Part shown: positions 13,217 through 25,074 of the stretch, piece after piece
Layout: every line of letters begins with the position of its first letter
How positions within the stretch are numbered: the stretch's first letter is position 1
Source of the DNA: Poecilobothrus nobilitatus
Taxonomy: Eukaryota > Arthropoda > Insecta > Diptera > Dolichopodidae
DNA: 64,000 nucleotides
Assembly (NCBI GenBank): GCA_947095535.1
Contig: OX352772.1
Location: 320,488,018 to 320,552,017, forward strand
Direction: 5' to 3'
The notes under the pieces: model-generated
Databases searched by the model: none
What the model saw: the letters and a program-made list of their open reading frames with translations, nothing else
What the model was told of the DNA's origin: nothing
Program-made: the position numbers and the translations under genes

Positions 13217-13442
13217 TTATTTTCAATAAAGATAAAGTTTATTAAGAAAGCGGCTTCCGAACCACAAACTTTTGTATAGAAAACTTGTGAATAATATCAC
13301 AAACTTTATTATTGAAAATAACACCGCAAAAAAGGAAATTATGGCACAAAAATTAGGACATTATTTAATTTTTTTGCGGTCTTATTTCATATAAGACCAA
13401 TAACTCCCCAAAGTAACTATATATTTTGGGGATATTATTTCA
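13217..13442. repeat. Three consecutive hairpins
   Basis: Stem 1 pairs 13217-13240 with 13301-13322 (TTATTTTCAATAA...TTATTGAAAATAA). Stem 2 pairs ACCGCAAAAAA (13323-13333) with TTTTTTGCGGT (13370-13380). Stem 3 pairs CCCCAAA (13416-13422) with TTTTGGGG (13434-13441). They are nested side by side with short spacers. No coding frame is present. Confidence 0.65.
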
Positions 13443-13589
13443 TTATATTGATTTATTTATTTTAATAAATAATCAAATTAATTAAACTTTTATATTTATT
13501 TTAAATATTTCCAGATTAAAGATTTTCCTTTTTGAGTTATGGGAACTCAAATCCCGACTGATGAAGTTTATAACCTATAGACTTTTCCT

Positions 13590-13800
13590 ATTTTAAAAAT
13601 TTCTGGAAAAGGCGTATAATACTGATTTTGAATCCAACTCTAAAATCTTTCATAATTCGGAATCGCGCATATACATATACATATATTATAAAAATATTCT
13701 GGAAAAAGGGAAAACCTTGATTTTGCATCCAACTCTAAAATCTCTCCTAAGAAGAATCTTGTACATATGCATATGTAAATATTCTAGGAAAAAGGGATAC
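13590..13800. repeat. Foldback-core minisatellite fragment
   Basis: Two and a half units of about 70-100 bp occur, each with CTGGAAAA-like sequence, then TGATTTTGNATCCAACTCTA, then AAATCT and a CATATACATAT tract. The same unit is found at 1312-1690, 21535-21860 and 44215-44390. Confidence 0.6.
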
Positions 13801-16300
13801 ATTTGTCAAAAATGTCATTTTAAAAAATAACATCTTAAAAGAATTTGAACGATTATTTCATTTTAATTTGGGGGTTAATTTATTTTAGAGGAGATTTGTG
13901 TAGGCGAAGCTATTGTATCCTATTTGCATTCTGGCAAAACATTTGCTTATTTTGAGTGATGTTGTTGTGGGTAGCTGAATGGACTACTGTTGTTATTTAT
14001 TTTTTCTATTGGTTTATATAGGCTATTATCATTCTGTATGTCTTATTGTTTATTGATTTTTGCAGATAGAATACTTTATTTATCAGTTTTGAAAATGTTT
14101 CCACATAGTGAGAGAAGACCTTGAACTAAGATGGACTACTCCTAAGAGATGTATTATTATCTGTTTTAGAACTTTCGATAAATATTATTTTTCAACTAAC
14201 TTGTTTTATAATGGTGAAGCGTTCTCTAAATAACTTTTAAAATTGGTTGTTCATGTTATAATTTTTGTGATGGCGTAAAAGTTTATCGATATAAAAAGGT
14301 TGATTGAAGAATTATTATCTCTTGTTTTGAGTTTATATTCAATAGAGCATTTAGACTTGATTCTTGAGAAGAATGAATATTTTTGACGGTTGTTTTATAA
14401 AAAATACTAAATAACCATTTATCTATATCAGAATTTGTTGAATATTTACTATACATGTGAAACTATACTAGTTGATAATGCCCGGCCATATAATGGTCTC
14501 GTATAATGATAAAATATAATATATAATGAACGATATAATGATATATAATATCAGTTTTATATATTTCATTTTATGACTTTCGTTCCTTTGAGCTGTCAAG
14601 CCCAATATTTTTCAAATTTTGCAATAAAAAAAAATGTAGCTTTTATGTAGTTCCGATTGACAATATTGAATCATTCAAGATTTAATATTAAACTTGAAAA
14701 AGCAACAATTAGTTTAGATATATACCGTGAATTTAAAGAAAAAAAATTTTATTTTTTTTTTTTTTTTTATTAATTTTTTAAAAAATATTTTTATATAACG
14801 ATTCCTTTTAGCTTTTATTATATCTTTATATTTTTTCTGAAATACGGTCAATATCTCTTTTTTCTGTCATCATTTAAAAGTTATGACGAATAATCTGCTG
14901 TTAAAAATTCTTTAATTGAAAAAAATTAAATTTGATGACTCTAGTTGCCATAATTATACACCAAATAGTATATATATAAGGGTATAATTTATGCTGATGC
15001 AATGCTCTCAGATTCCCTGTACATCAAAATGCAACAGTTTTGCTTATTTAAATATCCATTTAAAAAATTAAAATCGGACAATTAAAATGCACACGGTATT
15101 TTCTTTCCGTTGTAACAATATATCGAAAGGAAATATAATAAAAACCTTTATAATTTTGATCCGTTCTAGCAATGAGTATTGCAACCATTATTAATTTTTT
15201 TAAAAATCTTTATAAACGGATTATTAAAAGTTATAAATTTTTTAAAACAATCAGTTCAAGTTGACCCTTCTTGTACTTTTTGTTTTTATATAAAAGCAAC
15301 AAGTTTTTTTTAATTAAAGAAAAATATAAATTTTCTATAATTTAAATTTTCTTTTCTTATCAAATTTTAGAAGTGTTTCCTCCTACAAGATTACTTGAAC
15401 TTTTCAGTAGGCTTTGTATTGTTGTGTTGCCTAGATAACTCCTGGTTTAAAACTTTCGATTAGTCTTATAGTTACTAATATGAAATTTTATCTGGAAAAT
15501 CGAATCGAACCAATCGAACCAAATTCAAAAATCGAACCAATCGAAAGGAATTTTTATGGTATAAAATTTCTTGTTTTAAAAAACAAATAAAAGATATAAA
15601 GAATTTCATGTGCTGCTTTAAATGCTATATTAAATATTTACTAAATATCTGTTTAAAATTATTAAAAATTTTTAATATATTAATTATTAAATAAAGATTT
15701 TTAATTATCATAAGTATAATAATACAAAAAAATCTTAAAGAATTTCTAATGAACAATAAAAATATCTTAATATCCTTTTCAAAACAAAAATAAAAAAAAA
15801 ATGTAAGAAAATATTTTTTCAAAATTATTCTTAATTAATGCTTAAGAATTTCTAAACAATTATCTAATCTCTTTTAAATTTACAAAATAATATTTAATTA
15901 ATTAATATATGCATATGTATATGCTTATTCTCAAAAGAATAGTTTAAGTATATACTCCTTAAGGATTGAAACAATACAAGTATAATACAATGACTTGAAT
16001 ATATATTTTAAATAAATGGAAAATTGATTTAAAAAAAAATAAAAATATTCGAATTTTCTATGTATATTTCCATATTTCCATTGAATAAAAAAAACCATAT
16101 GGTACAAATTATTTTTTTGTTTTTTAAATTTTCTATTTTAAAATAAAATAATAAAAACACTAAATATTCTATTTTTAAAATTGACCTATTTAAAAAAAAA
16201 AATTATTTTCCATTTTTAATTTTACCACCTGTAGACTATCTATCTTTATTTTTAAAGTTAAAATAAATACGATCCTTTTTAAGAATAGATTTTAAACAAA
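13801..16300. other. Gene-free DNA, no recognised feature
   Basis: The interval 13860-14500 is of somewhat higher complexity but contains no long frame, splice-flanked exon or transposon protein. A palindromic series of ATATAATG repeats lies near 14490-14560. The rest is A+T-rich with poly(T) near 14750. Confidence 0.5.
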
Positions 16301-17300
16301 TCCTTTTTTACATTCAAAAAAAAAAAAAATAAAAAATTTTTTTAATAATAAGAAAACAGAGAAAAATAAAAAAAAAAACAAAATATTTTTTTTTTTTTGT
16401 TTTGTTCACAATGTATATTCCTGTTCTATTATCCTGTTTTTGGGAAGAAAAACATACAAAACAGAATTCCTTTAATACAATAATACATACAATAAAAAAA
16501 AAAAAAACGACTTGATGGGCTTGTTTCTTTTCTTGTATACTTTTACTTCTTGTAATTTTCATTCAATTTTATTTTAATTTTTTTCCTTTTCTTTACATTT
16601 TTCTTTTTTTTTTTTGTTTTTTTTCTTTTTTTTTATTTGTATTATATTTTCGTTGTATTTGTTGTCATTATAATATATTTTATTGTTATTTTTCCTTTAC
16701 TTGTTAATATCATTGTTTATTATTTTTTTATTTTTTTTTTTTTTTGTTGGTTTGTTCCGTCTTTGCTACTATTTTCTAACAAACTGATTCTTAGCGTTAA
16801 CTTTTTGACTTCATTCTATATTTATTTTTTTTTGTGTTCTTCTTTATATTATTTTTACTATTCTATATATTATATAAATTGAAAATAATATAAAAAAAAA
16901 AAAAAAACTAGACACTATTGTGAATGAAAAGCAATTCTATGAATTGCAAAAATCCTTAAAAAAAATATTAAAAAAAACATTTTTTTTTTCTTTTATTATG
17001 AATGGTATGTATATACAGTAAGATTTAATCCTTTTTTTTTTTCTTGAGCTTATATTTTTTGTTATCTTTTTTTTTTTTTCTAATTTTAACATGCTGTTAA
17101 CAAAAACACTTATAAAAGTTCATTTTTAGAATTACTTCAATACTTTGACACATTCATTACACTACTATTATACATATCCTTATACTTTTGTAAAATCCTA
17201 AGGAAAAAATTGAAAACAAATATATAAAAAAAAAATATTTAAAAAAAAAACATTTAAATTTAAAATGAACAAAAACAAAACAAAACAAAAACAAAAAAAG
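16301..17300. repeat. Homopolymer-dense low-complexity tract
   Basis: T-runs and A-runs of 8-15 bases occur every few tens of bases (for example 16318, 16388, 16497, 16610, 16730, 16893, 16980, 17035, 17075). Open frames here translate to strings of F, K, I and Y and are not credible genes. Confidence 0.75.
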
Positions 17301-17555
17301 TTATTGAAAATATTATTATAAGTAAAGTATTCTTTTTAACTATAAGATATAATATGAACATATTAATATTAATCATTTTATTATTATATACATACAATAT
17401 TTTTTTTTATATTCAATATTGAATATAAAATGGGAAAATGTTAAAAGGAAGGAAAAACTACAAAGGCGTGCAATTTAAATTGAAATATAATTATCTACCT
17501 AGAATTACATAATATATAACGTGTTCAAAGATTCAATGTGAGATACATTAATAAT

Positions 17556-17561
17556 TTTATT
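17556..17561 (-). terminator. Poly(A) signal AATAAA for the exon at 17574
   Basis: AATAAA on the minus strand lies 13 bases past the TAA of the adjacent coding segment. It supports that segment being the last exon of a gene. Confidence 0.5.
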
Positions 17562-17573
17562 CAGAATATTCCT

Positions 17574-17785
17574 TTAATCAATTAGAAAACCAATTTTCAT
17601 TCCATAATATTTATTTCTCTTGATCAAACAGTACATTAATTCTAAAGGATAAATATAACCTTTTGTTTGATGATAAAATGTATTAAGGGAAGTGATATTT
17701 AGTGGATTGAAGTGCCAGACAGTCATAAAAAACTCATACTCGTTCCAATCAACCATACTGTCTTTAAAAGATTCACACCTATATC
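17574..17785 (-). CDS. Probable terminal coding exon, unidentified protein
   Basis: A coding segment of about 70 codons with balanced amino-acid use (W, C, H, G and P all present), unlike the low-complexity frames around it. It is preceded on the minus strand by a strong 3' splice site, TTTTTCTTTTTGCCAG ending at 17786. It ends in TAA at 17574-17576 and is followed at once by AATAAA. The exon begins with two bases completing a split codon and then reads YRCESFKDSMVDWNEYEFF, later NITSLNTFYHQTKGYIYPLE, and ends YYGMKIGFLID. I do not recognise the family. No membrane segment or known motif is visible. Upstream exons should lie at higher coordinates, but none can be picked out by eye. The later insertion of mariner, LINE and hairpin sequence at 19-23 kb would then be intronic. 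Confidence 0.5.
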
Positions 17786-17889
17786 CTGGCAAAAAGAAAA
17801 ACATAAATAAAGCTTAAACCTAATCCCTAAACGTTTTATTTTTTTATTTTAATAAAAAATTACTATTATATAATATATTCTAATATATT

Positions 17890-17928
17890 ATATAACCACC
17901 AATAATGTAATATTATTAGTGGTTATAT
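17890..17928. repeat. Short hairpin, 17-bp stem
   Basis: ATATAACCACCAATAAT pairs with ATTATTAGTGGTTATAT (one mismatch) around a 5-base loop. It lies about 100 bp upstream of the 17.6-kb exon on that gene's strand, inside the presumed intron. Confidence 0.6.
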
Positions 17929-18484
17929 ATCTATTCTAATATCTTATATATATATATTCTAATATCTATATAAGATATTCTAATATTTTCTAACCACAAA
18001 TAATGTCGATTAACTTTTCTGTTCCTTTTTAGGTATTTACATATAAATTATATTATATTTTACATTAAATTTGAATTATAAAATATTAGTTTATATATAA
18101 ACCATCTATTATTGTGATATTTAAAAATATTTTTGGAACTTATTAATTTTAAATCTTATTTAAAGGTTATTTATAGGTTACATAATGTTCTATGGTGCTT
18201 TATGTCCTTATATTTTTTAAACATTGTAGAAAAAAAAATTTCTTAATGTAATTTATAATTTGTAAAAAATAAAAGACTATAACGTATATCTGAACCTATT
18301 TAACTTAACTCAAAATATTTTATTCTAATTATCCTACACGTAATTGTCAATAATTTTAATTTATTTAAACTAGTAATTTTCTTACCACTGGTCATTTCTG
18401 TTATCCATTTATCTATTTATGATATATACCTATCAAAATTCAACTTGAATATGTACAATCAAATGATCTTGCTTGCAGCATACT

Positions 18485-18555
18485 CCCTCGATTAATAAGT
18501 CACTGGTCACTTGCTTAACCAGTAGGCTACTAAGATCCCTCCATAAGTTATTTCT
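18485..18555 (-). repeat. tRNA-like SINE fragment
   Basis: On the minus strand a TAGCCTACTGGTTAAGCA segment (18512-18529) resembles a Pol III A box, and a CGAGGGAGTATG segment follows near 18481-18492. CGAGGGAGT is shared with the SINE at 25075-25240. No clear B box remains, so this is a partial or decayed copy. Confidence 0.45.
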
Positions 18556-19167
18556 TATATATTCTTATGAATTTTGGATATTAATTAATTTCTGTTTCTT
18601 TAAGCGCTATTGCTAGTAAAACTGCGTTTCAAAATTCCGTGGCCACCGGTGAACATAAAAATAAACTTGCGTTAAAACTCAATACATTACCGGTGAATAT
18701 TTTTAAAGGTAATAAAAAGTACATTAAATTGATTTGAAATTTTGAAAACAATACTAACAGCAATACTAACTGGTGATAGACGAGATTTTCTTTTTTTTAC
18801 TTTTTATTTATTCTTTTTGTTTCTGTTTATACCCTTAAAAAGTTTACAAAATTAGATTAACTTAATTGATTTACTCGAATTTGTAAATTTTGATTTTCTT
18901 TTCTTAATTTTCTTACCTGTATATAACAAATAATAATCTTTTATGTATTTTTATTTCTTTTATATAATAATTGTAAAAAAGTTATCTAAAAAACCAATTC
19001 ATTTTTCATATATGTTTAAAATAAAACCTTAAAAACTAACTTAACCTACTTGACTAAAACTATGACTAAAAAATAAAACTTTAATATAAAACTATTACAG
19101 AATCAATTTAATTTTTTAACCACCAATAATTTCTATAGACACACATATACCTATTTGGAATATGGGT

Positions 19168-19915
19168 GTCGTGATGAACGCAATTTTCGAGCACTTTTTC
19201 CACTAAATCAAGTCATGCGGTAAATAAACAAAACTGTCGATTCTGGTGCAAAGAAAATCCACAAATTATTCATGTACCACCATTACATTCACCTAAATTG
19301 ACAGTTTGGTGTGGTTTTTGGTCTGGTGGAACCATCGGTCCGTACTTCTTTAGAAATGAAGCTGGTAACACCGTTACTGTCAATGGAGAGCGATAACCAA
19401 CGTATAGATCGATGATAACCAACTTTTTATGGCCGAAATTGGAAGAAGTTGATCTTGACAACATCTGGTTCCAACAAGACGGGGCTACGTGTCACACAGC
19501 ACGTGCAACAACCGAATTATTGAGAGAAAAGTTTGAAGATTCGATTATTTCAAGAAATTGTGACATTAAATGGACGTCCAAGAAGTTGTGATTTAACACC
19601 ATTAGACTATTTCTTGTAAGGTTATTTGAAGTCATTGGTCTTTAGCAATAAACCACACTCTCTTCAAGCTTTAGAAGTCAATATTGAACCTGCTATTCAT
19701 GACATACGACTTGATGGAAGTGGAAAAAGTGCTCGAAAATTGGGTTCATCGAATTCGTTCCTGCAAAAGAAGTCATGGAAGCCATTTGAATGACGTTTTA
19801 TTCAGAACTTAATTGTATCGATTGTACTTCACATTAAATAAAAAACATTTGAATTTTCTTAACAATTAGTGTGTTTTTTTTTTGAAAAGAAATCATATCA
19901 CTCAAATTTGAAAAC
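19168..19915 (+). pseudogene. Second mariner-like transposase relic, 5' rearranged
   Basis: From about 19220 the plus strand reads a mariner-type catalytic domain: VNKQNCRFWCKENPQIIH, then GGTIGPYFFRNEAGN, then WFQQDGATCHTA (19467-19503, with the second catalytic aspartate), then, in a shifted frame, CDLTPLDYFL and GYLKSLVFSNKPHSLQALEV. There is a stop inside the FLWGY-type motif (about 19616), another after NGER (about 19394), and at least two frameshifts (near 19560 and 19715). The 3' terminus carries ACTCAAATTTGAAAACCCTGTA-like sequence near 19894-19920. The N-terminal third is missing. In its place, 19173-19204 is an inverted copy of 19719-19750 from the transposase 3' end. It differs from the 2-kb copy, so two distinct mariner lineages are present. 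Confidence 0.85.
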
Positions 19916-20039
19916 CCTGTATTTGCTAATCAATTTAATTATGAAATTATCTATTCGTGTTAATTTTGATTTTTTATATACATATGTATTTGTTTGAAAG
20001 ATAATGAACAAAATTTGTTTCAGGTTTTCTACTTTCATA

Positions 20040-20595
20040 AACACACTCTTATGTACTTTCTCTCAAATTTTCTAAATTTTTCCATTAAGCTGGCACTTAT
20101 GTTGTACCAGATTGGTGCCGTATAAACTAATAATTTTAACTCTTGTACAGATTGTTTTATTGAAAAATAGTTTCTTGCATGCCATGAATGCCTTATTTGC
20201 TTTCGAGATAGTTTCTTTGATATGGTAAGAGTATAGTCAATGTTATATTACTCCGAGATATTAATTAGATTAACTCTGAGATATTTAACAGATTATTTTT
20301 GTTTTGGTAATATATCATTTGAAGGGCTTTTAATTTCGAATTTTTTTCATTGCTTTTTTAAATTATAGTGCAAGTTTTTATAAGTATTTCGGAATAGAAT
20401 AGTTTCGCATTTATTATAGTTAATTTTTAGCTGCCAGACTTTACAATAATCGATTACAACATGAAACATTTTTTTCGCAGCATTATTTATATTTCCTATT
20501 TTGTTATTACTAATATAAAATATAATATTATATTTACAAAGGCCAAAGAATAATTTTCGCCCTAGACGAGGTACTCCCCTGAGCAAGGATGACAC
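20040..20595 (-). pseudogene. Jockey-like non-LTR retrotransposon RT relic
   Basis: The minus strand carries a decayed reverse transcriptase C-terminal half. The RT block RGVPRLGRKLFFGLCKYN (about 20520-20580) corresponds to the usual GVPQGS..GP.LF block. Downstream come VVIDYCKVWQLKINYNKCET (about 20400-20460) and ILFRNTYKN. After a frame change come VKYLRVN, KAFMACKKLFFNKTICTRVK and SLYGTNLVQHKCQL, running to about 20050. The catalytic YxDD segment between the first two blocks is absent, so it is deleted. No poly(A) or target duplication could be assigned. It is an inactive 5'- and internally truncated LINE. Confidence 0.75.
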
Positions 20596-21534
20596 GCAAA
20601 AACAGTATATAATAATATTATTGATCTATAGTATTTGCATACTTTTAGGGGTTTCATTTTATGCGCTAGTACTTATAATATGGTTTTAATTATAACATTG
20701 TATAAATAGTTTTTATAATACAGAATAATAGAGTAAAAACAAAATGATGTAAAAACAGGTAAAATATTTAAAAAATATAATAAATTTATTTTTTATAACA
20801 TACCTTTTAAATACATTATAGCTATAGTGTTTATTAGTGTCATCAACATATGAATTTAGTCCAACATATAATTGAAATATATTATTATATTAATTCTACA
20901 TTTATTTTTGCCACATTTATTTATTTATCAAATACAAAATATTATAAACTTTAAATCAAAAATCTAATAATAATTTCCTTTCATTCTATTTTCAATATTT
21001 CTAATTATAAATATTACAAAACAGAGAGATTCTCATGGAATTCTGATTCTTTTTACAATTGCATATACAATATGACGTATTTCATAGAAAACCGTCTTGT
21101 TTTTGACGATATGTCCCATGAGAAAAATAAACGGATAGAATATAATATAAAAAGTTTAGATTTTTTTTGTTGTATACTTCTATCTTTTAACACACTTTTA
21201 TTTCCCAAGTTTTTAATTTCTTAAAAGTGAATTTCTTCCTTTTTCTGATTATTCTTTGAACCGTTTTCTTATTTCTTCGAAGCAACAAAACAAAATATTC
21301 AAATCGTTTTAATAATGCGATACGATATGATTATATGATTTTTTTTTAAATCTAATACAATAGCTTAATAATTATACCAGCCAGGACAATTAGAATTTTT
21401 TTTTGTTTGTTGTTGCTTTTATTTTTATTTAATTTTCATTATGTACAAACAGAACAATAAAAACAGAAATGTATTGAAAGATAGCATATTATATAAATAT
21501 AGATATAAATTTTTTCCCTTATATCCTTACTAAA

Positions 21535-21860
21535 CCAACAATTTAAATCCTAATTTTGTATCCAACTTTAAAAACAATACATACTTTTTTTTTATGCTTT
21601 TGCAAATAAATGTTAACATTTTTTTCCTAAATTTAAGAATGGATTTTAGAATTGGACACAAAATTAGCATTTCAAATATACCTGTATTTTAGATGCTAGA
21701 ATCATTTTAACGAAATTTTGGGATGACATCCCTTATAATTTTAGAGTTTTGTTTTTGAAATAAGTATACGTATCTAAATTAGAAAAATATAATTAGAAAA
21801 AATTTTAGAGTTGAATTCAAAAACATGATTATATGCTTTTTCCGAATATATATATATGCT
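21535..21860. repeat. Foldback-core minisatellite fragment
   Basis: TTTTGTATCCAACTTTAAAA near 21551-21570 and inverted units such as TTTTAGAATTGGACACAAAA (21634-21653) and TTTTAGAGTTGAATTCAAAA (21804-21823) lie in opposite orientations. This makes it a decayed member of the 44-kb foldback family rather than a simple tandem array. Confidence 0.55.
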
Positions 21861-22505
21861 AAATAACAAATTAAGATGAAGTTTATGTAATAGAGTTACG
21901 AAATAAGGAGTTCTCTCTTTTTTAGCATAATTATATATATGCATATAAGTTAGCATGTACAAATAGTCAAATGAAATACATGCTTAACATCACAAACCCC
22001 AAAAAACCAATTTAACATTTTCAAATCTTTTTGATTTTTGTATTACTAGCAGGTTAATTTTTTTAAAACTTACATTTGATTTAATAAATTGAGTTCAAAA
22101 TTTGCGTTTTTCCTCTTTCGCTGTTTTTTAGAAGTTAATAATAATACTACTTCCATCGCCAAACCGGAATTTTCCTTTTTTTTATAAATTTCGGAAAAAG
22201 TTTATACATATACATATTAATTTATTTTTTTTTATCTCACTTAGGTTTTTTAATTGAAGATTATTTTAGAAAAAAAATAGTAGAAATAGTGAAAACCTTT
22301 TTATAAACCTATTTATAAGAGCCTTTTATATAGTTAGTTTTTTTTTTTAGGATTGTTTTACAATAGATTAGTTTTTAAATCATATCTTCAAACACATAAC
22401 AGATAAAAGAGTTGTTAACCCCATTCTAGAGAAAATATTCTAGAACAAGCAAAAACGGCTAATATAATATAAAGGAACTCACAATTGTCATATAAAAGTA
22501 TATGT

Positions 22506-22980
22506 TTAAAAAAAATAAATAAAAAATATTTTTAAAAAAACAGCTTTTTTGAACTAAAAAGTAGAAAATAAATTTTTAATAGCAAATTTTTCTGTAATTT
22601 TCTAAACTATATTGTTACAATCGAGATTTCTTTGAAAAACTTTATTTCAATATGTCAAATATATATATAAATATAAGTATATATAAGTTTTAAAGTCTGT
22701 GAAATTAAAATAAAAGCTGGAGACAACAAACGCTAAACTATAAACTTATATTTTTAAATTTTGCCTACAGCTTTTATATTAATTTCACAGACTTTAAAAC
22801 TTATATATACTTATATTTATATATATATTTGACATATTGAAATAAACTTTTTCAAAGAAATCTCGATTGTAACAATATAGTTTAGAAAATTACAGAAAAA
22901 TTTGCTATTAAAAATTTATTTTCTACTTTTTAGTTCAAAAAAGCTGTTTTTTTAAAAAATTTTTTATTTATTTTTTTTAA
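22506..22980. repeat. Giant near-perfect inverted repeat (214-bp arms)
   Basis: The arm 22506-22719 and the arm 22768-22980 are reverse complements with only a few differences, separated by a 48-base loop (22720-22767). Inner bases pair AGCTG with CAGCT, and outer bases pair TTAAAAAAAATAAATA with its complement at 22980. Arms include GTCTGTGAAATTAAAA and TGTTACAATCGAGATTTC. No coding frame crosses it. If transcribed on either strand it would form a roughly 214-bp duplex. It is a hairpin-RNA type locus, a palindromic duplication, or the two ends of a collapsed foldback element. Confidence 0.93.
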
Positions 22981-22994
22981 TATATTCTTTTTGT

Positions 22995-23195
22995 TGTTTA
23001 ATGTTTTTACATAATTGGAAATATATTCTCAGTTTTTATACTTCAGAAAAAGGCATTAGCGGTGCAGGTCATCATTCCCTAATAGATCTTAATTTAAAGG
23101 CAGCTCCCAATTTAGATATCAATGTTAGGGCCATAATATGCGATTTTAATATGTTAAGTGTTTCGAAAGAAAAGCCCTATTTTAATTATAATTAA
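22995..23195 (+). pseudogene. Possible P/THAP9-type transposase fragment
   Basis: The plus strand reads FLHNWKYILSFYTSEKGISG, then LIDLNLKAAPNLDINVRAII, then CDFNMLSVSKEKPYF before stopping. The pattern L..WK..L.FY...GI.G, a helix, NVRAI(V/I)CD and a later (V/S)(T/S)KEKPYF resembles the RNase-H-like region of P-element and THAP9-related transposases, where NVRAIVCD carries a catalytic aspartate. About 66 residues remain and no N-terminal or C-terminal domains are visible nearby. It starts 15 bp after the giant hairpin, which might be a piece of the same element. The family call is from remembered motif patterns and is tentative. Confidence 0.4.
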
Positions 23196-25074
23196 GAAAG
23201 GAAAAACACATATCTATATAAATATTATAAATAAACACATTGCTTTTATAAATAAAAATGTATACTAAAAATCAATTGATTTGATGAAAAAAAACTTAAA
23301 TTTAACACTTGCTAACTAAATTTTAAGTAAATGCATATTAAGTTTTACACTGTGTTCCCAAGTGCGGCACATTAATTTGTTTACACATTCATATCTTTCA
23401 AATGCATCGCTTTCAAACCAAAAATATTTTCGAAGCACATATTATTACATATTTTGAAGTATGTACCTATGTATATGTACGCATACAATGCAATGGTTTA
23501 CATAAAAAACAATAGTCTTTTATAGAAAAAATAAACATTTATGTATTACGTACATGTATTGGTATTGGTGAGTTTAGTAAATTTAGATAATGTTTTATTT
23601 TGGTTCTGTAATAATTCTGTTAAAAATTCTGTTATATCTTTGTATGAAAATTTAATTTTGAAATTAAGCTAATTTCTCTAATGTTTTTCGATATTATTAT
23701 TTTAAAATCATGTATTGTCATCGGGATCTGATCTAATGAAAAAAATTTCAAGCCTCTAGCTCAACGGGAAGTGTGTTTAAAATGGCTTCTAAGATTCCAT
23801 CCTTTACCCAACCAAGTTAATAAAAAGCTGTTAAAAAAAAAGCAAAAAATTAAAAATAATTCTACTAACGGTTATATTTCCAAGTTTTTAAATTATCATT
23901 TGACAAAAAATCTCAAGATCTTTCTTTTTGGCATGTCAACTTATATTATACCTTTCAAGAGATATTTACAGTATAAAAAATCCTTAATGACTTCACCGCT
24001 ATTTGGTGAACTCTCACAGAAGTTCTTTAATTCTTACAAAGCTTTTTTGTGGAAAATTTCAAAAACTTCATACCTATGATACCTATTCCTGTAATAAAAT
24101 ATAATTATCAAACTAAATTACAACTTTTAACTTTACATCAATTTTAGATCGGTCAAGGCTTACGTATATTCTACTTTTAGTTCTCGATGTACTCAATTAT
24201 TTTTGAAAAGATTCAAATTTTGGTATCTTGCCTATCAAAGAAGAAGTTTGGGTTGTCCCTCCTCGCCTTTATAAATATATGAATGAAAATCCTAAGAAGA
24301 CTTCATTATTTTTAAAATACTTTTCTTAAGATTAAATAAAGAAATTTCCTTTTTTCAAAAAAAAAAATAAATTGATATTAAAACACGTAAATTATGGCAT
24401 TTTATTTTTGCGTAATTAAAATTTTATCATTATAATTCAAAAAAGCGAATCTAACGCTTACAACTTGCAATAAGTTTATTTATTATAAGTCGCTACATAA
24501 TATAGATGTTTGAAATCACCCTTTGAAATATAAGGCCTTGTCCATGCAGAAAGCGGGCGGGAGATTTTTTTGCGAGCAAATCTAATTTTGCGATTTTTCT
24601 GTGGCAAGAATAGCTTTTTAAATTTAAATAACAGAAATTGATAATTTTCCAGTTTCACTCTAGCTTTCATGTAAAGTATTCTTTAAAATGTCTATTCTTC
24701 GTAAAATTTTATTTTGTGATACAAATTACTAAAAATTTAATTTTTAAAAATAATCGAAGATATGGAGTTCATCTTATTAATATGGTACGAGCTAGTTTTG
24801 GGAAGTTTCATCATCTTATAGAAAAACAAGAGACGACCCAATTTCTTTATACTTATACATATGCTTATACATAGTTTCTTTATGGTATAAGTGTAATTTA
24901 ATTACCAAAACGCAGCAGGGGTACTGTTTACTGGCAAAGTTAGCCAGTAAGCAGCATTTTTTAGAAAAATAAAAAATAATTTGTTTCTGTTTAATTGGTT
25001 GCGAATAATTCATTTTTATTTTTCATCAACCTCAATATTTTTTTATTTTTGTTGTTTTATAGTGCATTTCATGC
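23196..25074. other. Intergenic or intronic DNA, with a poly(A)-like tail
   Basis: No confident gene. A 102-codon frame (23771-24079) begins in slightly G+C-richer sequence but matches nothing I know. At 24335-24369 an AATAAA is followed 18 bases later by a run of 11 A, like the 3' end of a retroposed copy on the plus strand. A moderately open frame of about 43 codons follows a CATCAATTTTAG 3' splice-like site near 24148. A G+C-richer patch at 24530-24620 is unassigned. Confidence 0.4.

Noticed and set aside
13590..13800. CRISPR-like repeat-spacer pattern
   Set aside because: Units are degenerate, spacers are not unique in kind and the genome is eukaryotic. It is a minisatellite fragment.
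16314..16882. Two frames of about 80 codons on opposite strands
   Set aside because: They are translations of poly(T)/poly(A)-rich DNA (strings of F, K, I, Y) without splice or start context.
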